64,000 nt of DNA from Pseudomonas sp. KU26590 (GTDB taxonomy: Bacteria; Pseudomonadota; Gammaproteobacteria; Pseudomonadales; Pseudomonadaceae): NCBI RefSeq assembly GCF_026153515.1, contig NZ_CP110644.1, positions 6,017,501 to 6,081,500 of the forward strand, read 5' to 3'. The position numbers were made by a program, and so were the translations under genes. Shown one piece after another: positions 46,474 through 56,370 of the stretch (within the stretch, counting starts at the first letter, position 1; each line of letters opens with the position of its first letter). The notes below the pieces were generated by a model. The model made no database searches. It was not told the DNA's origin and was given only the letters and a program-made list of their open reading frames with translations.

Positions 46474-49400
46474 ATGGAAACATTTTCACTCAACCCGCCT
46501 GCGCTGGATCGGCTGACAACGCTCGCCGCTGTTCTCGACGCCGAATGCCAGCAGCTGGACCCAAAGAATCTCACTGACGCATCACCCGGCCTCCCGCCCC
46601 TGGAGCAGGCAACGCCTCTGCACTCGGCCATCGAGCGCTTTTGGGCGCAGGCCAGTGCGCGTGATATTTCACGCCGCGAGCTGTTCGTGACCTGCCTCGA
46701 ACTGACCCTGCGCGATGACCTGCTGCTGAACATCGAAGAAGGTGAACTGCACCGCGACTATTCCCGCTGCCTGCCGGGCATGGAGGCGCGGGAGCACGTG
46801 GTGTTCCGCGCACTTGAGCTCCAACTCGATACAACGCGTCGCATCGAATTCGCCGGCGCGATCGTTGCGACCGCCCAGCCGGGGCAGACCCTGCTCTGGT
46901 TGCCCGGACAAGGCGTTGAGGGCTTCGTGTCGAACGAGGCATTGCAGCAAGCACTCGCCCGTCGCATCAATCACCCACTCCTGCGCCTGCCCCTCCTGCG
47001 CCTGATGCACAACAGCACACGCCAAGCCTGGCTCGAGACCGCTTCGGACGGCGATGTGTTCCTGGAACCCCACCTGCCGTCGGAGTTTGAACTGACGCCG
47101 ATCAAGGGATCGCCCTACGACCATGCCTTTGATCGCCTGCTGGACAAGCAGCGTGTGGACATCGACGCGCTGTTCGAGACCGCCCACAGCCTGTCGCCTC
47201 AGGACCTGCGGGCCAGACTTGAAGACCTGCTCCACCAGCCGAAAGGCTGGGGCCCCGACGGCGCCATTGCGGCGGCAGAAGATCGCCGCGCCCACCGCGA
47301 GCAACGCCGCGCACGCCCCGACTGGCTGGAAATGGCCAGCACCGAACAACGTGAGCGTTACGCCTCGGGCCTCATGAATTACGAGCGCGCGCGCAGCGCA
47401 TTGATGAGCGTCATGGACGGCGCCGCGTCCCCGCAACAGTTCGCGCGAAGCCGTCTGCGCGCGCGACTGGCCAATGATCCGGGCATTGACCTCGACCCGG
47501 ACGAGGTCCTGATCAGCACCCAACGAACACAGCCCATCACCGGTGAAACCTTCACCGTCAGCCGAACGCTGACGCACCTGGCGCTGTACGGCCTGCACCC
47601 CGGCGACACAGCGCCAGGTTCGCCCTTCCAGACCCACAGTCGAATCACCTACAACGGCCTGCCGCTTGAGCCTGAGTACAGCGACCTGACCCCGGCCTAC
47701 CTAGCCGACGTCATCAACGAGCAAGACCTGCGAAGCCGATTCGGACCTGCCCAGCGCCAAGCGCTCGGCTCGCCAACCACCCAGCGCCTGATGAGCGAAG
47801 CGATGCATCATCAGCTCATCGCACAAGCCCGCGGGGCAGAGTTGCAAGGCCACATTCAACCCTCGGACCTGGCCCTCATCGAGTCACTGAATCCGGACAG
47901 CGTCGCCCCGAGAAACCCGGCCGTTAGCGTTCAACAGATCAAGCTAAATGAGCATGACACCCTGAGCAGCGTGCTGCTGTTGCGCAAAGTTGATGCCTCT
48001 GGTCAGTCGGACGGCTTGCTGATGTTCACCCCGGACAGCCCGCGCGCCCGGCATTTCCAACGCTTCGACAACGAACGTCAGTTGCTCGGCGAGCTGGTGA
48101 GCTGGAGCCGGTCCCACGACATGAACCCGTTCCTGCTGGAACAGGTCACCGCGGACAGAAGGGACGCCCTGAAAGATCAACTGCATGATTTAAGCGAAAA
48201 GCCGGCGCCTGCCCAGGGCTGGATCAGCTACGCAACCCTCCCCGATTACAACAGCGGTCTGCGTACGCTGGTGTCGGCGCGCGTTGAGGTGATGCTCTCC
48301 GAGCAACGGCTGCACACACCGGACTGGTTCCTGCGGGCATCCGCCGAACAGCGTCAGAAAATGGTGGCGCTGGAGGATGCGATCATGGCGGCGGGTGAAA
48401 TCTACCAAGCCACTCCACACACCCAGGTGACCGACTTCAACACCTACGTTCATCGGACCGCCAGCCGCAAGATCAATGCGCTGCTGGGCCTGCCACCCGA
48501 AACGGTGGACCCTGACCGCATCATCATTCAGACGCCCCGCGAAACCCTGTCCTACACCCAGATGCTGCGCGACGGTTACGACGACACGCTTGGCCTGCTC
48601 AACGCGTCTGCCGATACCACCGCCACCTTCAGCGGCCCCCAGGGCGTCGACCTCACGCCACTGAGCCCGGAAAAAGTGGCCGGCTCGGTTCGCGGTCAGT
48701 GGCTGGCCGATCAGTACATCGAGATGATTCGTGGACAACTGCTGGCGCCTGCAAGCGAGGGGTACGACTGGCGCCGTCAACAGAGCCTGCTGCTGACACA
48801 GCTGCAAATGCGCGCCGACGCCTTGCGCAGTTTCCTCGAAGGCCACATCGACGCCTCGCAACTGAGCTGGCTCACCATTTCTATCCTCAACATGCATCAC
48901 AGCAGCCCGGCGGAGCGCCTGCGCTATCCGGTCTATCCCCTGCAATTGAACGTGGACGTCATGGTTATCGCCTCCCGTGCAGAGATTATTCACGGCTGCT
49001 TCCTGCTCGCGCCGCCTGACGCGAGCTCGCTGGAACAGGTTCTGTTGTACACGCCGCAGGCGCCGGACGGTCGTCTCTTCCGCCCGCTCACCACGTTCAG
49101 CAACACACTGCTGGGCGCAGGCATGGGCGATTACTACCTCAGCCGCGCCCGCTTGAAGGCCGGGATGCCGCTGGCATTTGCCCTGGCTGAACTGAAGAAA
49201 GGCGGTGGTCGCAAACCGGCGCTGCCGAACCAGCCGTTCAGCAACCTGTATGACGTGTGCTTCAACCAAGTGATCGAGCGCAAGATCCAGGATGTCGCGG
49301 ACACCCGGACCGGTCGCGCAGACATGCTCTGCCGACAGGTCTGGAGCAGTCTGGAGCTGATCGCGACGGCAGTGACGTTACCCTTCCCGCCCGCCAGCTT

Positions 49401-52400
49401 TGCCGTCGGCATGATCATCGCGAGCGCTGATGGTTATCGCGCGCTGCAAGCCTTGGACGAGCGTGATCACGCCACCGCCAGCTTCTACGTGCTCAGCGCC
49501 TGGTTGAACACGGCGGGCGCTGCGGGCGATCTGCACTCGGGAATCAAAGGGCTGGGCGGCGTGATGAGGGACCTGACCGGACAAAAAGCCGCCGGCAGGT
49601 ACGCCCGCTCGGTTACCCATGCCACCGATGAGACGCTGCAGCCAGTCGCCGTAGAGAACGAACTCTTCTGGGCTGCGCCTCAACCTGCCAACCGCCATGT
49701 CCCGCTGTACCGGACCCGAGCGTTGATCCCGGAAACGCTTCAGCCCACCGGCCGCTACGCGCAAACCGATGTCACCGGCATATGGAGGGCATTGCAGCAG
49801 GACACCGCGCCAGTGCGGGTCGGGGATACCCCTGCCCAACCGCTGCATGCCGTGGGTGTGTCTCTGACAGACGCCCTCCCCTTGACCCGCCCGCATGGGC
49901 AAGGGGTCAGCGTTGTTCGTGGCAACTTTTACATTGCCATGCAAGGCCAGACCTACCAGGTCCAGTACGACGTCCGGCTGGCCGCCTGGCAGATTGTTGA
50001 CCCGCGCAACCCGTTTGCATTTTTCGGCCGGCAAACCGTGCGCCTCAACAGCCAGGGGCAGTGGCAACTGCTTGAGACTGCCAGGTTGCGCGGCGGCGTT
50101 CTCCCGCCGTTCAGCCGTCTGGACGAAACCCCGGCAGGTCCCGCCACAGCAGTGGGCGACGTGAGCGATTACGAAATGCCGGAATCGCTGCAACCCTACG
50201 TCTTCGGCATCGTCAGCCCAAGGCAGGCTGAGCACTTTGAAGGAGGCCCGTTCGGTCTGCATGAGTTTTTCGACGACATTTTCCAGGGCGGTCGTTCGAC
50301 CTACCAGACCTTGCGCCAGAATCTCTACCGCGATGCCAAGGCATTCTTCGAGCAGCCGCCCCTCCCGAGCAAACCCGACTTGCCGTTGCTGGAAGATGGC
50401 GTGACGCCGCAGGCGTTCTTCGAGGCCGCACTGGAGAAGTCCAGCGGTCTGGTGATTGGCGAAGCACCGACGTCCATCGCCAGCAAGCAGCTGCTGATCG
50501 ACAACATGCCGTTGCTGGCAGAGCACAAGGTCGAGGTGTTGTACATCGAGCATCTGCAGACCGACCAGCACACGCACAAGCTGCAGAAATACAGAGCGCT
50601 CGGCGGCAAGACGCGCAGCGGCTCCCACATGATCAAGCACTATCTGGATACCGTGAACGAGGGCGCGCTCAAGAATGGCAGCGACAGGTACGACTATTAC
50701 CACCTGATCAAAGCGGCCCACCGGCACGGCATCGATGTTCGGCCGTTCAGTTCCTCGGTCAGTTATGACTACGCCGGGAACGAAGTAGCCTCCGCTGCCG
50801 GTGACGTCCTCGCGCCGCAAAAGATGGCGGTGTTCTTCGGCAACAAGGTCATCAGTGGCGACCTGCAGACGCACCCTGGCCGACGCTGGATCGCGCTGCT
50901 CGACCACCGGACCGCCAACACCTGGCAGCAACAGCCCGGCATCAGTGAACTGCAAGGCGTACTCAGCCTGCGCGTCGAAGACGTGCCGTCGGGCACGCCG
51001 ATCCAGATCTCCGTCGACAGCGATGCCGTCATCAGCAGCGCTGCGTCGCGTGCGGATTTCAAGGCACAGATTGGCAACCCGAACATCGACAATGTGGCCG
51101 GCGCGTCGTCGCCTGTCAGTCCATCCGATACCTCGCTGGACGATGCACTGTATGGCTTGCTTGAACGACGCTCGCCCATGGCATGGGGCCTTGACCCTAA
51201 CCGCCGCGCTATCGTTTCCCATCGCAGGAGCGAGGTGAACCCTTACACCGGTGACCACGGTTTTGAATGGAATCCGGCCGGCTACTGGACCCGCGCCGAT
51301 GGCGCCATCTGGAGCAACGACTACCCGCTGGGCGCCATTCAGCAGTCACTGATCGACAACCGCTATCAAATGCCTGCCGAGATGCAGAGCACCTTTCATG
51401 ACCTCGCCCACTTCCGTCACAGAGGCCTTAACCCTGACTACTTCTTCGTAGAAAGTCATCTGGTGGAGGTGCGTGAGAGGTTCTTTGGACTGGCGAGCAC
51501 GCTGCAGAAGGACGCGCGCTCGGTGCTCACGCTCGCCTTGCCTGAGCGGGTAATGTTGCCTGAGGTGAAGACCGACACGCCGTTGAGCATGTTCATCGAA
51601 GAGTTGTACGAAAACACCTCGGGCGTGGTCATTGGCGAATCCCATTCGGCCCTCGCCAGCAAGCGTTTCATTCTCGACAACATGGAGCATCTGGTGCGCC
51701 AGGACGTGAAGACGCTGTACATGGAACACCTGCTGACCGATCTCCATCAGGCCGACCTGGACCGCTTCGCCGAAACCGGGCTGATGAGCAAACGTCTGCT
51801 GCATGACCTCAAGCGCATGGACAAAACATTTCGGACCGACCCGACAGGGGTCTACTCATTCGAAAGGCTGGTGGTCCAGGCCAAGCGGCATGGCATTGAA
51901 ATCCGCGCTATCGATTGCGCCGCCGGTTACTTCATCCGCCATCTGCCGACCCACTCCAATACCACGCGCCAGCAGGTGTTCAGCTATTTTGCGTCCCGCA
52001 CGATCCACAAGCATCAGCAAGTGATGGGCCCCCACAAGTGGATGGCGCTGGTGGGGGAAACCCATGCCAACACCTTCAAAAACAGCGTGCCAGGCATCGC
52101 CGAGCTTGAACAGGGGATTGGCGTGCGGGTGATGGACGTGGCGCAGGGCAAAGGCCGCGGCATCATGATGGACCCTGGCGAGCAGGTTCCTGCGGGGGTG
52201 GGTCACGAGGCGGCGCTGGTGAAGAATGACTTCCTCGTGGAGATCGAACTGCCCAAGCACCCTCAAATCGCCGCTCCGGTAAGCGGCAGATTGCACAGTC
52301 CGGGCATGTTCCTGCTCGACGAGTCCGATCCCTTGCGGCCGACGATCGTGCATCGCTCCAGGGACCGCACCCTCAAGCACACGCCGGTGCAGTTCAATAC

Positions 52401-52518
52401 CGCTGGCAAAGCCTACATCGAGCGCGAGTCATGGCCGCAGGTTCATCGCCAGCCGTTCGACAACGTGCAGGCACTGATTGACGCACTGGTAGAGATGAAC
52501 CTCAAACACGCGAACTGA
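46474..52518 (+). CDS. Giant toxin-like protein with two ChaN/Tiki-like repeats
   Basis: The product has 2014 residues from the ATG at 46474 (ETFSLNPPALDRLTT), after AGGA. The first ~850 residues have two related blocks (PDWLEMASTEQRERY and PDWFLRASAEQRQKM) typical of large Pseudomonas toxins. A hydrophobic stretch lies near residues 961-1030. Two C-terminal repeats follow. Repeat 2 has IGESHSALASK (H1724) and ALVGETHANTF (H1864), resembling ChaN/EreA/Tiki-type motifs. Repeat 1 has IGEAPTSIASK (G1329) and LLDHRTANTW in the same places, so its motifs are lost. I recall such proteins being called membrane-targeted effector domain toxins. There is no signal peptide and no clear immunity gene. 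It lies inside the LPS core cluster. Confidence 0.7.
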   Translation: METFSLNPPALDRLTTLAAVLDAECQQLDPKNLTDASPGLPPLEQATPLHSAIERFWAQASARDISRRELFVTCLELTLRDDLLLNIEEGELHRDYSRCLPGMEAREHVVFRALELQLDTTRRIEFAGAIVATAQPGQTLLWLPGQGVEGFVSNEALQQALARRINHPLLRLPLLRLMHNSTRQAWLETASDGDVFLEPHLPSEFELTPIKGSPYDHAFDRLLDKQRVDIDALFETAHSLSPQDLRARLEDLLHQPKGWGPDGAIAAAEDRRAHREQRRARPDWLEMASTEQRERYASGLMNYERARSALMSVMDGAASPQQFARSRLRARLANDPGIDLDPDEVLISTQRTQPITGETFTVSRTLTHLALYGLHPGDTAPGSPFQTHSRITYNGLPLEPEYSDLTPAYLADVINEQDLRSRFGPAQRQALGSPTTQRLMSEAMHHQLIAQARGAELQGHIQPSDLALIESLNPDSVAPRNPAVSVQQIKLNEHDTLSSVLLLRKVDASGQSDGLLMFTPDSPRARHFQRFDNERQLLGELVSWSRSHDMNPFLLEQVTADRRDALKDQLHDLSEKPAPAQGWISYATLPDYNSGLRTLVSARVEVMLSEQRLHTPDWFLRASAEQRQKMVALEDAIMAAGEIYQATPHTQVTDFNTYVHRTASRKINALLGLPPETVDPDRIIIQTPRETLSYTQMLRDGYDDTLGLLNASADTTATFSGPQGVDLTPLSPEKVAGSVRGQWLADQYIEMIRGQLLAPASEGYDWRRQQSLLLTQLQMRADALRSFLEGHIDASQLSWLTISILNMHHSSPAERLRYPVYPLQLNVDVMVIASRAEIIHGCFLLAPPDASSLEQVLLYTPQAPDGRLFRPLTTFSNTLLGAGMGDYYLSRARLKAGMPLAFALAELKKGGGRKPALPNQPFSNLYDVCFNQVIERKIQDVADTRTGRADMLCRQVWSSLELIATAVTLPFPPASFAVGMIIASADGYRALQALDERDHATASFYVLSAWLNTAGAAGDLHSGIKGLGGVMRDLTGQKAAGRYARSVTHATDETLQPVAVENELFWAAPQPANRHVPLYRTRALIPETLQPTGRYAQTDVTGIWRALQQDTAPVRVGDTPAQPLHAVGVSLTDALPLTRPHGQGVSVVRGNFYIAMQGQTYQVQYDVRLAAWQIVDPRNPFAFFGRQTVRLNSQGQWQLLETARLRGGVLPPFSRLDETPAGPATAVGDVSDYEMPESLQPYVFGIVSPRQAEHFEGGPFGLHEFFDDIFQGGRSTYQTLRQNLYRDAKAFFEQPPLPSKPDLPLLEDGVTPQAFFEAALEKSSGLVIGEAPTSIASKQLLIDNMPLLAEHKVEVLYIEHLQTDQHTHKLQKYRALGGKTRSGSHMIKHYLDTVNEGALKNGSDRYDYYHLIKAAHRHGIDVRPFSSSVSYDYAGNEVASAAGDVLAPQKMAVFFGNKVISGDLQTHPGRRWIALLDHRTANTWQQQPGISELQGVLSLRVEDVPSGTPIQISVDSDAVISSAASRADFKAQIGNPNIDNVAGASSPVSPSDTSLDDALYGLLERRSPMAWGLDPNRRAIVSHRRSEVNPYTGDHGFEWNPAGYWTRADGAIWSNDYPLGAIQQSLIDNRYQMPAEMQSTFHDLAHFRHRGLNPDYFFVESHLVEVRERFFGLASTLQKDARSVLTLALPERVMLPEVKTDTPLSMFIEELYENTSGVVIGESHSALASKRFILDNMEHLVRQDVKTLYMEHLLTDLHQADLDRFAETGLMSKRLLHDLKRMDKTFRTDPTGVYSFERLVVQAKRHGIEIRAIDCAAGYFIRHLPTHSNTTRQQVFSYFASRTIHKHQQVMGPHKWMALVGETHANTFKNSVPGIAELEQGIGVRVMDVAQGKGRGIMMDPGEQVPAGVGHEAALVKNDFLVEIELPKHPQIAAPVSGRLHSPGMFLLDESDPLRPTIVHRSRDRTLKHTPVQFNTAGKAYIERESWPQVHRQPFDNVQALIDALVEMNLKHAN

Positions 52519-52522
52519 CGGG

Positions 52523-53974
52523 TCAGTCCGGCGTTTTTGAAACCGTTGGAATGCGCTGCTCCAGCACTTGGTGCAGCGCGCTGTCCGCCGGCCAGTTGCG
52601 CATGAAGCGCGCGCGATCCTTGGCGAATGCCGTCGCGAACGAACTCTGGGAGCCGTGCTGGCACATGGCGTCCAGATCAATGAGCGACCAGCGATCGATG
52701 TGCCAGAACACGTTGTGGCCTTTGAGATCGCCGTGGCTGATGCGCTCGCGGATCAACTGCGCAAACAATAGGTCCAGCGCCTGCAACTCAGCTTCCGGCG
52801 CATCGCCCGAGACCACGTAGGGCGCAAAGCGCTCGATGATGTCGGGCCCTGGCAGGAACTCGGTCACCAGATACGCCTCGCGGCGCAGCCATAAAAAGCG
52901 TTTTTCCAGCAGCGCCAGCGGTGTAGGCGTTGCGATGCCGAGGAAACGTAGACGATTGCCTTCCCGCCAGGAGTGCCAGGCACGGGACGGTCGCCAGAAA
53001 CGCTTGAGCCAGTGCGCCAGGTTCTTGATGTTGTAACGCTTGATCACCAGTTCGCGGCCGGCGACGTCTACCTTGGCGACGCTGGCCGCACCACCGGTCT
53101 TGTACAAATGACCGCCATCGACCAGTGCGTCCGCCTTCTCCAGCACGGGCAGCATCGCCGCAACTTCCTCGCGACGAATCGCGCGCAGTGCAAACGCCCC
53201 GTCCTCGACGCTGAACAGGCTGCACTCACGGCCGATTTTGATCAGGTAATCCCGCAAGCGCCAACTGCGCACCTTGTCGATCTGCTTTTGCAGCGCTTCG
53301 ACCGGCAAGCCATGCTCGCCGTTGCTCAGCAGGTAATAGACCAGTAATTCTTCGGTGAACGGCTCAAGGGACTTGGGCAACTGGGCGAAAAACACGCCGA
53401 GGTTTTCCAGCACCTTCTGCCGGGACAACGGTTTGCCCGCCTCTTCGACACGAATGCCCGCGCCATCTATCAAATACAGCGTGGAACCCTGACGCAGCAG
53501 GTTGTCGAGGTGCAAGTCTTCCTGCCACAGGCCTTTGGCGTGCATCTGGCCCACGGCGGCCAAGGCATCGCCGAGCACCGACTGTTGTTCATCGGCCAGC
53601 GGTGGCAGGCTCTCTACCGATTTCCAGGCATCGCCCAGGCTTTGGGCCTGATCCAGAAACTCGAACAGCAACCAGCCGCCCTCGCCCTCTTGCAGCCCGT
53701 CGACCAACAGCAACGGCGTCGGCAAGCCTTGCTTCGCCAGTGCCTGCACGCCGTCCCGCTCACGCTGGAAATGCCGAGGGGCTTTCGGACCGACCAGCAG
53801 CTTCGCCAGGACCGTGCGCCCGCGCCAGATACCGGCGCCGACGTAGCGTTGCCCCGGCAGAACGCGCAGCAGGCTGAGCAATTGCAGCTCGGCAGAACCG
53901 GCCGCATCCTCCAGCGCAATGCTCATCGGCAGCGCCGGGGTGCGACCGGCGTTTTTCAGTTCAGACAAACGCAT
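52523..53974 (-). CDS. Tandem kinase-like LPS core protein
   Basis: The 483-residue chain looks like two protein-kinase-like domains in a row. The first has ERDGVQALAKQGLPTPLLLV, GLWQEDLHLDNLLRQG (catalytic loop, HLDN) and LYLIDGAGI. The second has LVIKRYNIKNLAHWL (Lys), RISHGDLKGHNVFWH (HGD-x-K-x-x-N) and WSLIDLDAM (metal Asp). The second domain keeps all key residues; the first has D-L-H-L-D-N and is plausible too. The gene is equivalent in place to P. aeruginosa PA5006, next to wapQ. Phosphorylation of core heptose or another sugar is inferred. Confidence 0.8.
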   Translation of the reverse strand: MRLSELKNAGRTPALPMSIALEDAAGSAELQLLSLLRVLPGQRYVGAGIWRGRTVLAKLLVGPKAPRHFQRERDGVQALAKQGLPTPLLLVDGLQEGEGGWLLFEFLDQAQSLGDAWKSVESLPPLADEQQSVLGDALAAVGQMHAKGLWQEDLHLDNLLRQGSTLYLIDGAGIRVEEAGKPLSRQKVLENLGVFFAQLPKSLEPFTEELLVYYLLSNGEHGLPVEALQKQIDKVRSWRLRDYLIKIGRECSLFSVEDGAFALRAIRREEVAAMLPVLEKADALVDGGHLYKTGGAASVAKVDVAGRELVIKRYNIKNLAHWLKRFWRPSRAWHSWREGNRLRFLGIATPTPLALLEKRFLWLRREAYLVTEFLPGPDIIERFAPYVVSGDAPEAELQALDLLFAQLIRERISHGDLKGHNVFWHIDRWSLIDLDAMCQHGSQSSFATAFAKDRARFMRNWPADSALHQVLEQRIPTVSKTPD

Positions 53975-54077
53975 CGGCGCCCTCTTTGATCAGGCCAGAT
54001 CGCAGATCTGACAGGCAGTAAATGTGCTACAGGTTTGCGCAGGACGGTGATTAATCAAGCGCGGCAAAACAATTTGC

Positions 54078-54833
54078 CTACCGATCCCGGCGCTTGTGGC
54101 TGCCGCGTTTGGCGACACGCTGCCACCAGGCGTCGACCAGTCCGCTGTCGGTCGGGGCGTGCAGGTACGCGGCGAGCAGTTCGCGGATTTCCGTTTCGTT
54201 CCAGACCGGTGCGCGGCGCAGCAAAGGCTCAATGTCTTTGACTCGGTCGCGCTGGCCGAAGATCGACTTGCGTGTCTTCTCAAGGTCGATCAGCTGCGCC
54301 ATATACTCGCCGCCCCGCGCCCGCATGAAAATATGCTTGGGGTAGAAGCAGCCATGCACCTGACCGGCCTTGTGCAGCGTGCGCGCCAGTTGCCCGCACG
54401 CCTGCAGAATCGCCAGACGCTCGGTGGCCGGCCGCTCTTGCCAGTCCTGCAACAGCGTGTCCAGATCGGTCCAGCCATCCAGCGCACGGGTCATCAGAAT
54501 CGCTCGACGCTCGCCGTCGACCTTTCTGTCCGCGTAGAACACCGCATGCAGCGCCGGAATGCCCAGCTTCTGATACAGACTGATGTTACGAAACTCACGG
54601 GAGAACGACGGCTCGCCAAACGGGTGATGCAGGGTGTACGTCAGGTAATTGCTCTGGCGCTTGAGGTAATAGCCGGAGCCTTCCAGCTCCAGGCGAAACA
54701 CACTGCTCCAGCCGCCGCGACCGGTGTTGGGCTCATCCACCGCGTCAAGCTCTACGTTCCACAACGCATCGAAGTCCGCCAGACCGTGCCGCTCGAGCAG
54801 CCCCCGGTCGGCGTCAGCAATGAAAACAGTCAT
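54078..54833 (-). CDS. wapQ: LPS core kinase WapQ, InaA-like
   Basis: The 251-residue protein has a kinase-like fold of the InaA/WaaP type. RGGWSSVFRLELEGSGYYLKR gives the Gly loop and Lys. GQVHGCFYPKHIFMRA is the catalytic-loop variant HGxFYPxHIF, and AQLIDLEKTRKS holds the metal Asp. The enzyme is expected to phosphorylate LPS core heptose. Its start overlaps the wapP stop by four bases (ATGA). The order waaG-waaP-wapP-wapQ is the P. aeruginosa order (PA5010 to PA5007), from memory. Confidence 0.88.
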   Translation of the reverse strand: MTVFIADADRGLLERHGLADFDALWNVELDAVDEPNTGRGGWSSVFRLELEGSGYYLKRQSNYLTYTLHHPFGEPSFSREFRNISLYQKLGIPALHAVFYADRKVDGERRAILMTRALDGWTDLDTLLQDWQERPATERLAILQACGQLARTLHKAGQVHGCFYPKHIFMRARGGEYMAQLIDLEKTRKSIFGQRDRVKDIEPLLRRAPVWNETEIRELLAAYLHAPTDSGLVDAWWQRVAKRGSHKRRDR

Positions 54834-55564
54834 TCACGACCCTCAAAAAAACTGACGATGTGGCGGATGCGCTTTTTGTCAGAATCATTCAAGCGTTCGC
54901 GCCCACGGTATTGCAGATAAAAACGCAGGCGCTGAGTGGCCGACAGGTGATATTTCGCGACTTTGTCCAGACACGCGAGGTCTTTGGTGATCCGGTAGCG
55001 CAGCATGAAGCTGACCCAGAACGCGCCGTTGGGGCAGTCGATCAGGAACACCGTCGACTGATCGTCCACCAGCAAGTTGCGCCACTTCAGATCGTTATGG
55101 GTGAAGTGATGGTCGTGCATGGTTCGGGTGTAGCGCGCGACCTGCTGGCTGACGCTGTTGACCCATGAACGGCTGTCCAGGCGCGTGTCGTTGGCCCGCG
55201 CCAGTTCGGACAAGTCTTCGGTGCGTGGCAGCTCGCGGGTGATCAGCGCGCCGCGATCATACGCAGCGCCGTTGCGCTCCAGGCCCCAGGCGACGACTTC
55301 TGCCGTCGGGATGCCCCACTTGGCGAAGCGCTTGAGGTTCTGCCATTCGGACTTGACCCGGGGCCGTCCCAGATACCGGCGCAAACCTTTGCCCGCTGCG
55401 ACGTAGCGCTTGACGTAGTAGTTCACGCCACCGCGTTCGACGCGGATGACTTCGGACAACGGATCCCGGGTCAGCCGCTCGCCTTTGAGGGCGAACACGG
55501 CGTCGAGGGTGCCGAAATCCTCCGTCAGCGCGACGTAGCCAGGTTCCAGCTTCCAGCCCGCCAT
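54830..55564 (-). CDS. wapP: LPS core heptose kinase WapP
   Basis: The 244-residue kinase-like protein has VNYYVKRYVAAGKGLRRYLG (Lys), HDHHFTHNDLKWRNLLVDD (the HND-x-K-x-x-N catalytic loop) and TVFLIDCPNGAFW (metal Asp). These fit the lipopolysaccharide kinase (WaaP/Kdo) family. WapP is known in P. aeruginosa as a putative second core kinase. Its start overlaps the waaP stop by one base (TGATG), and its stop overlaps the wapQ start. Confidence 0.9.
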   Translation of the reverse strand: MAGWKLEPGYVALTEDFGTLDAVFALKGERLTRDPLSEVIRVERGGVNYYVKRYVAAGKGLRRYLGRPRVKSEWQNLKRFAKWGIPTAEVVAWGLERNGAAYDRGALITRELPRTEDLSELARANDTRLDSRSWVNSVSQQVARYTRTMHDHHFTHNDLKWRNLLVDDQSTVFLIDCPNGAFWVSFMLRYRITKDLACLDKVAKYHLSATQRLRFYLQYRGRERLNDSDKKRIRHIVSFFEGRE

Positions 55565-56370
55565 CAGAGCGCGTCCCCGTAGCGCAGTTTGCGCTGATAG
55601 AGTTTCTCGGCCTTGCCTTCGAGCCAGCTCAACAGCGCCGACTCCTGGGCAAGGATCTGCCGCAGCGGCCGCTGGAAATAGCCCTTGAGAAACCGCAGTT
55701 TGTCGCGCCGGGTCAGGCCGATGTCCATCGCCGAGAAATACAGCGCGGCCAGGTCCTTGTTGCGCCAGCGCTGAGTAATCGCCGGGCGCGTCTGGGCGCG
55801 GTGCAGGTCGATCACTGAAAGCCTGAAATCATCAGGCGTCACCGGCGTGTCGGTGTGCAGCAGAAAATGACAGATGTAGCAGTCGCGGTGATTGACCCCG
55901 GCGCGGTGCATCATCCCGACCAGCCGCGCGACTTCGGCGATGTACGCGCGCTTCATGCGCGGCTCGGGCGGCTCGGTGCGCCAGTTGAGGCTGACGTCTT
56001 CCAGGCTCTCGGTCGGCGCCAGCTCTTCGGTGATGATGAACGAGTGCTGCATGGCCGGATTGCTGCCGCGCTCGCCGTACGCCACGGCAGTCATGGTCGG
56101 CACGCCAACCTCATGCAGACGGTTGACCGCATCCCACTCCTGACCCGCGCCGAGCACCGGCAACTTGGCGGTCAGCAGGTTCTTCGCCACTTCACCCCAG
56201 CCGATGCCGCGATGGATCTTGACGAAATAACCGCGCCCGTCGACCTCGGTGCGCAACGTGCGTCGGTTCTCGAGCTCGCGATAGACCTGGCCTTCCAGCG
56301 CCTCGACGGCCTGGAACGCATCGCGCCCTGCCCAGCGGCTCTTGAAGGGTTCAGCAAGGATCAATTTCAT
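55564..56370 (-). CDS. waaP: LPS core heptose(I) kinase
   Basis: WaaP phosphorylates heptose I of the inner core; in P. aeruginosa it is essential. The 268-residue protein has GRGYFVKIHRGIGWGEVAKN (Lys), GVNHRDCYICHFLLH (the HRD catalytic loop) and FRLSVIDLHRAQTR (metal Asp), all signature residues. The length agrees with the family. The start ATG at 56370 overlaps the waaG stop by four bases, so it is tightly coupled. Confidence 0.95.
   Translation of the reverse strand: MKLILAEPFKSRWAGRDAFQAVEALEGQVYRELENRRTLRTEVDGRGYFVKIHRGIGWGEVAKNLLTAKLPVLGAGQEWDAVNRLHEVGVPTMTAVAYGERGSNPAMQHSFIITEELAPTESLEDVSLNWRTEPPEPRMKRAYIAEVARLVGMMHRAGVNHRDCYICHFLLHTDTPVTPDDFRLSVIDLHRAQTRPAITQRWRNKDLAALYFSAMDIGLTRRDKLRFLKGYFQRPLRQILAQESALLSWLEGKAEKLYQRKLRYGDAL

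Noticed and set aside
49378..51258. 626-codon open frame opposite the giant toxin gene, considered as immunity gene
   Set aside because: No signal, motif or ribosome site; codon pattern is that of a shadow frame.
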